From RI-106 sp964496875 (lineage in GTDB: Bacteria; Cyanobacteriota; Vampirovibrionia; Obscuribacterales; Obscuribacteraceae): a stretch of 64,000 bases of DNA. Positions 57,513 through 64,000 of this stretch are shown one piece after another; the first letter of the stretch is position 1, and every line of letters begins with the position of its first letter. The stretch is from NCBI GenBank assembly GCA_964496875.1, contig CAZCBH010000002.1, positions 1 to 64,000 of the forward strand. Reading direction: 5' to 3'. Under the pieces are notes generated by a model. It worked only from the letters and a program-made list of their open reading frames with translations, searched no databases and was not told the origin of the DNA. The position numbers and the translations under genes are program-made.

Positions 57513-60245
57513 TTGAAAAAACTTCAAATCGGTGCTGTCTTAATCGCCTTGAGTCTGAGCTTTCAAGCGCCCTGTGCCCTGGCCGGGCAACTGCCTGAAG
57601 AAGATAGGCAGATTAAAAGAGAGAGCCTGGAAGAGAGCAAGATGGAGTTGAGCAGGCGCAGGACCCGTCTGGTTGCTCATCGCGAAGGGCTGACCCGCGG
57701 TCTTGCCGAGATAGAAAAGCAGCTGACGATCTTGAATACCGATACCTCGCCTTCTACCGAACAGAAAAAAGCAAGCACTCTGGCTCTCTCCAAAGAGCTT
57801 CTCGAACAGGCTCTCGACCAGGAGATGGACATGGTGGAAGACGATGTCGCCATTCATGAACTGGATCGCCGCCGTCTGGATATTGACAAAGCTCTCTTCA
57901 AGCTCGAAGAGCTCGATTTCAATGATCGTTATAAAGATGTGGACGAGGTAGTCGCCGAAAAGCTGGATACCTTGAAAGATCTCGAAAGAATACCTGAGAA
58001 CTGGCGAACCTCCGCCCAAAGAGAGCGGGATCTATTGTCCGCTCTGGAGCCGGTTCTCTTGAATTACTGGGGCAAGAAACGCATCGACAAGACCGAGCTG
58101 GTGATGAAGACCAGGGAGAGCCGCCTCAAACTCTGGCTGGAGGAACTCAAAGCGCATAGCGCCTTTCTGAAAGCCAAGCATGAAGATAATCTTTCCGGGA
58201 CCAAGCGGGCTGAGCTTCGCCGTAAGCTGTTGAATGACTATTTCCGTTTGAAAGAATCTAGACAACGCTTGAACAACGAGCTGATCATGTCCGAGAACGA
58301 CGCCTGGCAGGCATCGGAGCGAATGAAGTATGAACTGGGCTCTCTCTATCGCCGACTTTCCTATTTGAATCGGGCTCTTAAAAAACGCGGTGAAAAATTA
58401 CCCAGCCTGGCGCACTCTCGCTTTCATATCGGCAATGCTGATAACCTGAAAGTCGGAGAGTACATTCCCGGCATCGTATTTGATGACTTCTATAACTGGG
58501 GCTCTAGAATTTCGAAGGTGATAACCGGAAGCTCCGCAGAGAAGATCGGTTTGAAACCGGGCGATGAGCTGGTCTTTGTTGATAGATTACCGGTGATAGG
58601 TAGTGACCGCAGTTTCAAGACGCTTTTAGTCGGACCGAAAGACAAAGAGGTAGAGATAACCGTCATGTCCGCCGGCAATCTGTACAGAGTTCCGCTCAAC
58701 CTCGATTATCGCCCCGAAGAGAAGACTCATCCCGAAATTCTCAAAGCGCTCAAAGACGCCGATGAGTCAAAAGATACCGAGGCTATGGTCCGCTCTAGAT
58801 TGGCAGAGCTAAAGTATAAAAGCCGCTATTCCAGGGACCTTTCAGTGGCCGATAGCTCCGTCGAAGAGCTGATGTCGGTATTGAAAGAACACTCTGAGCT
58901 TCCTGCTTCTTTGAAAGTAGCAGCTTATGCCGGTTGTTCCGTTCATTATCTCAATCGTATGGGAGAGAGTCTATCTCGAGCTAGAACCAGTGAACCGGAT
59001 TCGGAGGAGAGTAGCGTCAGCGCTGAGTTCTTGAATCAGGCTGATGAAGCGGCAGCCAGCGCCATCGATGCGGCAGCCGCAGGAAAGAGTGCTTCTCTGG
59101 CCGATGCCGTCGCGCTTCTCGATCTGGCCGGTCAGTATCGAAAACATTTCGACTTCCGTCATATCGGAACCGCCGATACATTGAAGGCTATCTGTGATCG
59201 TATCGTTGTCATCGCAGGCGATGCCGCCTCCGAATCACCCTATGATGCGGCTTCTCTGCTAAAAGAGATGGCCGATGTCTACGAGCTATCGCTCAAGGAC
59301 TATAGAAGTGCCAGTCAGGCTCTTAGCAAAAGCAATGAGAGCTTCTTGCTCGTTCTACCCGAGGAAGCCCAGGAAGTTACGAGCAATCGCCTGGTGCTCA
59401 GTCGCACCTACACTCGTCAGGATAGACTGGTAGATGCGATTGATGTTCTGGAGAGTCGTCTTTCTAGCCTTGATTCGATAGAGGCTTTCTCCGCTAAGGC
59501 AGAGGAGCTCATGATGTACGATTATGTCGTCACCTTGAAGGAGCTGGGCAAGCTATATCGGCGACAGGGCGACGACAAGAATGCTTTGCGAGTGGCGGAT
59601 GCGATTCTCGACAGCTATGGCAGACTCGATGCCCTCGAAGACAGCACCTATGTGGATGCATTACTTCTGAAGGGACGTAGTACCCTGGCAGCTGGCAAAG
59701 CCAAAAAGGCTCTGCCCTATCTAACCGAAGCGCTCCGGTCGCTTCCGGAAGAGGACAGGGCGGCTTGTTTGATAGAACTGGCCGACGCCTATGGAAAGCT
59801 CAAAAGAGCAAACGAGTTGCGTTTGATCTCCGTATTGCTCAGAGATCATTTCGTCTCCCGGCTCGGCAAGATTGAACAGGGCAAGAGTGCGCGTCTAATC
59901 GGTGACCAGTCGGTCGAGTTCGCTGAGTTATTAGATGAGGCAGGCGAGCCCGACGAGGCTGTTTCATTCCTTGATCTGGCTCTCAGTGCATACACTGTGA
60001 GCATCACATCTAGTGGCATGAAAGCCGAGGCGGATCAGATGAGCGAGAAAGAGCGTCTTGAAATGAAGGCTCTTGCTCTGCATCTTGCCGCTCAACTGAA
60101 GAAGATAGGCTCCGTGCTCGCCAGTACCGGGCGGGATGAACGAGCCACAAGCGTGACCAAGTTTACAGAAGAGCTGGAAGCGAAGTTGTCCGGAGACTCC
60201 GAATTGGATCTGGAATGGTTGGTCCGTGCTCCCCAGAGTCTATGA
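57513..60245 (+). CDS. Exported PDZ protein with coiled-coil and TPR regions, 910 aa
   Basis: Starts at TTG 57513, with GGAAGGA 8-9 bp upstream. A signal peptide covers 1-24 (ending CALAGQ). Residues about 30-300 are charged coiled-coil-like helices (RQIKRESLEESKMELSRRRT and similar). A PDZ domain lies near 320-400: GSRISKVITGSSAEKIGLKP, GDELVFVDRLPVIGSDR. The rest (about 430-900) is TPR-like: QALSKSNESFLLVLPEEAQE, KELGKLYRRQGDDKNALRVA, KALPYLTEALRSLPEEDRA. A scaffold for protease or peptide recruitment in the envelope is likely; no catalytic domain is seen. It overlaps the convergent CDF gene by 6 bp. Confidence 0.85.
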   Translation: MKKLQIGAVLIALSLSFQAPCALAGQLPEEDRQIKRESLEESKMELSRRRTRLVAHREGLTRGLAEIEKQLTILNTDTSPSTEQKKASTLALSKELLEQALDQEMDMVEDDVAIHELDRRRLDIDKALFKLEELDFNDRYKDVDEVVAEKLDTLKDLERIPENWRTSAQRERDLLSALEPVLLNYWGKKRIDKTELVMKTRESRLKLWLEELKAHSAFLKAKHEDNLSGTKRAELRRKLLNDYFRLKESRQRLNNELIMSENDAWQASERMKYELGSLYRRLSYLNRALKKRGEKLPSLAHSRFHIGNADNLKVGEYIPGIVFDDFYNWGSRISKVITGSSAEKIGLKPGDELVFVDRLPVIGSDRSFKTLLVGPKDKEVEITVMSAGNLYRVPLNLDYRPEEKTHPEILKALKDADESKDTEAMVRSRLAELKYKSRYSRDLSVADSSVEELMSVLKEHSELPASLKVAAYAGCSVHYLNRMGESLSRARTSEPDSEESSVSAEFLNQADEAAASAIDAAAAGKSASLADAVALLDLAGQYRKHFDFRHIGTADTLKAICDRIVVIAGDAASESPYDAASLLKEMADVYELSLKDYRSASQALSKSNESFLLVLPEEAQEVTSNRLVLSRTYTRQDRLVDAIDVLESRLSSLDSIEAFSAKAEELMMYDYVVTLKELGKLYRRQGDDKNALRVADAILDSYGRLDALEDSTYVDALLLKGRSTLAAGKAKKALPYLTEALRSLPEEDRAACLIELADAYGKLKRANELRLISVLLRDHFVSRLGKIEQGKSARLIGDQSVEFAELLDEAGEPDEAVSFLDLALSAYTVSITSSGMKAEADQMSEKERLEMKALALHLAAQLKKIGSVLASTGRDERATSVTKFTEELEAKLSGDSELDLEWLVRAPQSL

Positions 60246-61133
60246 TCTGTCTTCTTCGATATGTACCATCACATCTTCGACACCACTGATCTTTTTCATC
60301 AGCAGCTCTTCGACCTGGTAAGCAATTTTGTGGCCTTCTTCCACGGAGATATGACCGCTTACCTGGACATGCAGATCGATGAATACATGATCTTCCAGAC
60401 CGCGGCTTCTTATCTTATGACAGGATATAACTCCCGGTACTTTGAGCACCAGCGTCTCCACTTCTTCGGGTTCCAGGGCTACCGCATCTACCAGGATTCC
60501 GAGATGTGCCTGGATAATCTCGTAACCGGCCTTGAAAATGACTAGTACTATTAGTAGTGATGCCACCACATCGACAAAATAGAATTTGAAGTTGACCGCT
60601 AGAAGTGAGGCGATTACACCGATGCTGACAAACACATCGGAGAGGGTGTGTTTAGAATCGGCCTCCAGGAGCCTGGAGTGTAACTCGGCGCCTTTTTTCG
60701 ATTCATATCTACTAACCAGGACATTGATGATGATACATGCCACCATGACCACATAAGAGACAGGAGTGGTTTCGGGGGCGCTGCCCTGGCTCATTACCCT
60801 TTTGACTGCTTCCGATAGCACTTCGAAACAGGCCAAGAACATAAGAAAGGATATCCCGATAGCAGCCAGGGCTTCGAACTTCCTGTGCCCATAAGGATGT
60901 CCTTCATCCGCCGGTTTGCTTGATATGGTCAAGCCTATGATACCCAGAATATTGGATGAGGCATCGAGGAGTGAGTGGAATCCGTCGGCGGTCATGGACA
61001 GGGTGTTGGTTGAAATGCCGATACCCAGTTTGCTGAAAGAGACAAGCAGATTCAAGCCCAGGGTCTGAACGAAGACAGTGCGGGCTTCTTTGAGCCTGGT
61101 CACCTTGTCTTGTTTATCTCTTTGGGCTTTCAT
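60240..61133 (-). CDS. Cation diffusion facilitator (CDF) metal exporter
   Basis: ATG 61133 is chosen; GTG 61151 would add six residues. 297 residues with six membrane segments. Metal-site motifs are GFHSLLDASSN in TM2 (H-x3-D, where bacterial FieF has D-x3-D) and DSKHTLSDVFVS in TM5 (H-x3-D), plus HPYGHRKFE in the TM2-3 loop. A C-terminal cytosolic ferredoxin-like domain follows (VLKVPGVISCHKIRSRGL and DLHVQVSGHISVEEGHK). CDF proteins export Zn(II), Mn(II), Co(II) or Fe(II) in exchange for protons; the H-D/H-D site suggests zinc. Single gene. Confidence 0.92.
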   Translation of the reverse strand: MKAQRDKQDKVTRLKEARTVFVQTLGLNLLVSFSKLGIGISTNTLSMTADGFHSLLDASSNILGIIGLTISSKPADEGHPYGHRKFEALAAIGISFLMFLACFEVLSEAVKRVMSQGSAPETTPVSYVVMVACIIINVLVSRYESKKGAELHSRLLEADSKHTLSDVFVSIGVIASLLAVNFKFYFVDVVASLLIVLVIFKAGYEIIQAHLGILVDAVALEPEEVETLVLKVPGVISCHKIRSRGLEDHVFIDLHVQVSGHISVEEGHKIAYQVEELLMKKISGVEDVMVHIEEDRS

Positions 61134-61251
61134 CGAACCGGATTCTGGCACAGAATTGGGCTAAAGCTGTGCGAATGAGAACGGTTTAATTCTGTCTTAG
61201 CGGTCGCCGAAGTTTAAAAGCCTTTGCTGGCAAGGGACATGTCTGATGTAT

Positions 61252-61289
61252 ATCCGGAGTGAACTATTGGTGAAAGGAAGGCTCCGGAT
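61252..61289. repeat. Inverted repeat ATCCGGAG...CTCCGGAT
   Basis: Perfect 8-base arms at 61252-61259 and 61282-61289 around a 22-base loop, in the gene-free stretch 61134-61424 between the CDF and zinc-ribbon genes. Operator or leader structure for either gene; no known riboswitch is recognised. Confidence 0.35.
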
Positions 61290-61424
61290 CGCATGATGTA
61301 TTTATAAGAGGTATGGTCTCGGTGCCGACTATGCAGTTATCCTGATTGATAGCGATATTGAAACAGAACAATCACCTAAAGGCTTCCTCAGTGTCCCTAT
61401 GCACAGTTGTCGGAGGAGACAGAT

Positions 61425-61637
61425 ATGATCACAAATAATTTGAGCACCAGCTTAGACTCCCAGACCGTTCTCTATTTTTGTCAGACTTGCACCACCGATT
61501 TTTCGGAGTACCCTCATCTAAATACCTGTCCATGCTGTGGAGTTGAAGATCAGCATTCGATGGTGAAAATCTATATTGATCACGATCCCGAAGTCGATCA
61601 GATGTACACCCAAAAAGATTGGATGGCTGGCGATTAG
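61425..61637 (+). CDS. Zinc-ribbon miniprotein, 70 aa
   Basis: ATG 61425 follows TCGGAGGAGACAG, an excellent Shine-Dalgarno that the longer frame from TTG 61407 would overlap. The protein has a C-x2-C (FCQTCTTD) and C-x2-C (TCPCCGVE) pair spaced as a rubredoxin-like zinc ribbon, then an acidic end (IYIDHDPEVDQMYTQKDW). Such small ribbons bind zinc and often contact nucleic acid or protein. No known partner next to it. Judged real because of its ribosome site and motif. Confidence 0.8.
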   Translation: MITNNLSTSLDSQTVLYFCQTCTTDFSEYPHLNTCPCCGVEDQHSMVKIYIDHDPEVDQMYTQKDWMAGD

Positions 61638-61653
61638 CTTGGTGGTAGGTCAG

Positions 61654-62565
61654 CTACAAGCTGCCCTTGATACCGGTTTCATTGATAAAGAAGTGTGATT
61701 TACCGGTATTGATGGCGATGCCATGACCACGGATGGCTGTAACCGCGTCATTCGGGCCGAGGTAAGAATGAAATCCGTCCGGGGTGACAGAGTACCAGTT
61801 GTTGTCCGAAGCTTTTCGAAGCTCCATTGTCCCGGTCTCGATCGATGTGAGCTGACCCCTGGCGTCATAGTTCATGTATGCGGCGGTGCCGTCTCGGTTC
61901 TCGACATGTTCGAGAAGAAGATTTTGAGATCGGAATGACATCGGTCCATTTAGATCGTGCAGTGCTGTGTATACGGCGTGGGTGCCACTCTTGTCGAATA
62001 CTTCTCTTATGTCGGCTCCGTTTTCTACGATTCGGTCATAGGTCAGGGTGCCATCTTCATCCAGCCGCACCGACATCTCTTCTATGCTTCTGGAGCCGTC
62101 TTTGAATTCTTTCTGCCAGTGGGTGTCGTCTATCCTGGTAAGCTTGCTGCCGTCCGGCTGACGAATCTGATTCAGTTCGCCGTTTTTGTCGTATCCGTAT
62201 TCAAAGCCGAAGCCGGTGCCGGTTTTTTCTTTTGGTTTTTCCTCACGCTTTTCGTGCCGTTTTTGGTCCTTTTTCTCTTCTGGCTTCTGCTCGATTCGGT
62301 GTCTCTCTTTTGAGCTGGCGTCTCTAGAAGCTTCGTGACTCCTTTCACTTCCATGGTCTTCTTCCAGGGTCAGATTCGGGAGCTTTTCTATAGCTGTGTT
62401 TCGGTCTTCTCCCTGGAGCCGACCCAAGAGGGCAGTACCTATCTGAGCTCTTCCTCCGCTTTCGGCGATAACCCGGGTGTAAAGAGAGTCACCGGAGCCA
62501 TGCTCTTTTTGAGGATGATCCAGTCTGGTGGGGGGTGCTGCCTCGGTGTTGCTTCCTGTAGCCAT
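61654..62565 (-). CDS. YD/RHS-repeat-like protein, 303 aa
   Basis: ATG 62565 has GGAG 10 bp upstream; the longer frame lacks a site. The first 120 residues are hydrophilic and Lys/Glu-rich (EKKDQKRHEKREEKPKEK). The second half carries repeats of YD-type style: FEYGYDKNGELNQIRQPDGS, HWQKEFKDGSRSIEEM, YDRIVENGADIREVFDKSGT, MNYDARGQLTSIETG. Full RHS/YD toxins have dozens of repeats; here only a few are present and no toxin end or immunity gene is seen. No signal peptide. An unusual free-standing short member, function unknown. Confidence 0.75.
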   Translation of the reverse strand: MATGSNTEAAPPTRLDHPQKEHGSGDSLYTRVIAESGGRAQIGTALLGRLQGEDRNTAIEKLPNLTLEEDHGSERSHEASRDASSKERHRIEQKPEEKKDQKRHEKREEKPKEKTGTGFGFEYGYDKNGELNQIRQPDGSKLTRIDDTHWQKEFKDGSRSIEEMSVRLDEDGTLTYDRIVENGADIREVFDKSGTHAVYTALHDLNGPMSFRSQNLLLEHVENRDGTAAYMNYDARGQLTSIETGTMELRKASDNNWYSVTPDGFHSYLGPNDAVTAIRGHGIAINTGKSHFFINETGIKGSL

Positions 62566-62704
62566 TGTTCCAATTCTCCAAAAAAAAACGTCCACTTGAT
62601 AATTGCATCCTAAACTTCAACTTGTTACGAACTAGTGACGAAGCAAATTCTCAGTCAAAATCGCTATTGAGGTATGATCGTGTCGTTGTCCGAGCCGTGC
62701 TTAA

Positions 62705-64000
62705 ATGTTTCCAGCCCGACTTTCCATAGCCCAGAAGGTGATTATCCTGGTTGGCACCGTTCTCTTCTTCGAGGTCGGTTTCAGCTTGGTACTGGGGGCG
62801 CTCTTACAGGAGGCAGAGACTCGTCTTCAAGAGGAGGTTCGGGCAAGGGAGGTTGTCTCCCACGTCAATAGTCTCAACAGTCAGATCAATCGATTGCTTA
62901 CAGCTATTGTCGCTCCTGTTGCCGTCCGGGATGTTGTTAGCGAATTGGTCAAGTTCGAGAAATCCGTCCGCAGAGATCTGGACTCGCTCAAGTCTCTCAC
63001 CCGTGGCAATGAACGGGATGAGAAGGAGATTGATGAACTCTGTCAAAATTGCTATGCCGGGTTGGACCTGATCCGTTCTCTAAATATTACGGCCGAAACC
63101 GAACAGGTCAACTGGTCCGGCCGCGAGATCAAATTGTTGCAATTCAACGATGATGTCGCCCGGCAGATGAACAGTATTGTAGATAAATACCGCGAGATTC
63201 AGAAGTTTAAAGAGGAGTCGGCCAGGGAGGCCAGAGAGATGGTCTACTACTGGCTGGTAGCGGTGGTATTAGCCAATGTGGTGCTTGCCGGCCTGGCCAC
63301 CACTATTTTTATTCTTGGAGTGAGTCGTCGACTCAAGATTGTCAAAGATAATGCTATTTTGCTGGCCGCAAACCAGGAGCTCAATCCGCCTATCGGAGGA
63401 TATGATGATATCAGCGAACTCGATATGCTATTTCATCAAACCGCCTCTGCCTTGAAAGAGTCGATTCATAAAGAGAGAGCCCTGGTGGAGAATGCTCGGG
63501 ATGTCATCTGTACGATATCAGCCGATTTGAAGTTCACCAGCGTCAGTCCGGCTTCCGAAACGGTTTTCGGCTACCAGTCGGAGGACCTTGCCGAAGTCCG
63601 AATCAGCGAGGTGATTCCCTCCGATAGTCTGGGGCATATGATCTCCGGTCTAGAGCAGTCCAGGTATTACGAGGATGGAGAGCCTTTCGAATCGACCTTT
63701 TTAAAGAAGGATGGCGATCTGATTTATATTCTCTGGTCGGTGCAATGGTCTGAGCATGATCAGTCTTATTTTTGTGTTGCCCATGATATTTCTGATCGCA
63801 GAGAAGCGGAGTTATTGATTAAACAGAGTGAAGAGAGAATTCGTTCTATCTTCAACAATGTGCCGATCTCTATTGTAAGCGCCAGTAAATACGGTGCCGT
63901 CGACTATGTCAACAAAACCTTTCTAGAGAGATTTGACTACGAACGTGATGCCTCTCAAGACTTGAAACTCGAGCAGATCTTCACTGCCAGGGAAGGGGGG
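62705..64000 (+). CDS. PAS-domain membrane sensor protein, C-terminus outside window
   Basis: The frame opens at ATG 62705 (right after an in-frame TAA) and stays open to the edge: 432 residues seen. Membrane segments lie at about 12-34 (VIILVGTVLFFEVGFSLVLG) and 181-204 (YWLVAVVLANVVLAGLATTI) and enclose a helical extracytoplasmic sensor of about 145 residues. A HAMP-like linker (SRRLKIVKDNAILLAANQEL) and two PAS domains follow, at about 258-370 (ENARDVICTISADLKFTSVSP) and from 376 (IRSIFNNVPISIVSASKYGAV). A histidine kinase or diguanylate cyclase should follow beyond the edge; the family cannot be fixed. Confidence 0.85.
   Translation, partial: MFPARLSIAQKVIILVGTVLFFEVGFSLVLGALLQEAETRLQEEVRAREVVSHVNSLNSQINRLLTAIVAPVAVRDVVSELVKFEKSVRRDLDSLKSLTRGNERDEKEIDELCQNCYAGLDLIRSLNITAETEQVNWSGREIKLLQFNDDVARQMNSIVDKYREIQKFKEESAREAREMVYYWLVAVVLANVVLAGLATTIFILGVSRRLKIVKDNAILLAANQELNPPIGGYDDISELDMLFHQTASALKESIHKERALVENARDVICTISADLKFTSVSPASETVFGYQSEDLAEVRISEVIPSDSLGHMISGLEQSRYYEDGEPFESTFLKKDGDLIYILWSVQWSEHDQSYFCVAHDISDRREAELLIKQSEERIRSIFNNVPISIVSASKYGAVDYVNKTFLERFDYERDASQDLKLEQIFTAREGG

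Overview
The window looks like chromosomal DNA of a free-living Gram-negative-type bacterium. Signal peptides, lipoboxes, Tat-type signals, Tad pilin-like proteins and transmembrane Ser/Thr kinases point to an elaborate envelope. Three receptor-like Hanks-type kinases, two DUF1800/DUF1501 pairs, many TPR proteins, glycine/tyrosine-rich exported proteins and frequent TTG/GTG starts with roughly 50% G+C recall the non-photosynthetic cyanobacterial relatives (Vampirovibrionia/Melainabacteria, Obscuribacter-like). That placement is an inference from gene style only: there is no rRNA, tRNA or ribosomal protein gene here to confirm it. I see no CRISPR array, insertion sequence, integrase, phage module or replication origin. 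Gene density is high, with many 1-11 bp overlaps.

Layout. 1-2.2 kb: alpha-E/ATP-grasp pair on the minus strand. 2.6-9.7 kb: small unknown proteins, a first DUF1800-DUF1501 exported pair, an exported unknown and a zinc-ribbon TrmH-type methyltransferase. 9.7-13 kb: membrane proteins, a D-amino-acid-type aminotransferase and a GNAT acetyltransferase, with a conspicuous inverted-repeat cluster. 13-17 kb: a GH13 enzyme with cyclodextrin-glucanotransferase domain order, overlapped by a receptor kinase. 17-26.6 kb: HMA-type copper-chaperone-like protein, TPR proteins, a TadG-like protein and a minus-strand operon of two TadE-like proteins plus a cysteine-rich lipoprotein. 26.6-29.5 kb: double universal stress protein and polyamine genes speD and speE. 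29.5-34.3 kb: second DUF1800-DUF1501 pair and a DUF4173 membrane protein. 34.4-39.2 kb: low-specificity threonine aldolase, a membrane protein coupled to a leucine-rich-repeat receptor kinase, and a LOG-type phosphoribohydrolase. 39.2-44.3 kb: a GGY-repeat protein, a three-gene operon with two double-YbjQ proteins, and an ABC-2 exporter. 44.8-50.5 kb: a protein made of four GspE-N-like repeats, an MFS transporter, a PepSY protein/methyltransferase pair and a prolyl aminopeptidase-like hydrolase. 50.5-57.3 kb: another Gly/Tyr-rich exported protein, an AIM24 protein coupled to an exported class I glutamine-amidotransferase-fold hydrolase, and a third receptor kinase with TPR-like sensor. 57.5-64 kb: a 910-residue PDZ/TPR protein, a CDF metal exporter, a zinc-ribbon miniprotein, a YD-repeat-like protein and the start of a PAS sensor kinase.

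How the genes fit together. The region is mainly envelope and signalling: three kinases each carry a different extracytoplasmic domain (unknown, LRR, TPR), and two are translationally coupled to the gene before them (amylase; two-TM membrane protein). Metabolic genes are few: polyamine synthesis (speD, speE), D-amino acid and threonine/glycine metabolism, and starch or dextrin breakdown. The strongest candidates for something undescribed are the twice-occurring DUF1800/DUF1501 cassette, the GspE-N-repeat protein, the double-YbjQ operon and the kinase-coupled loci.
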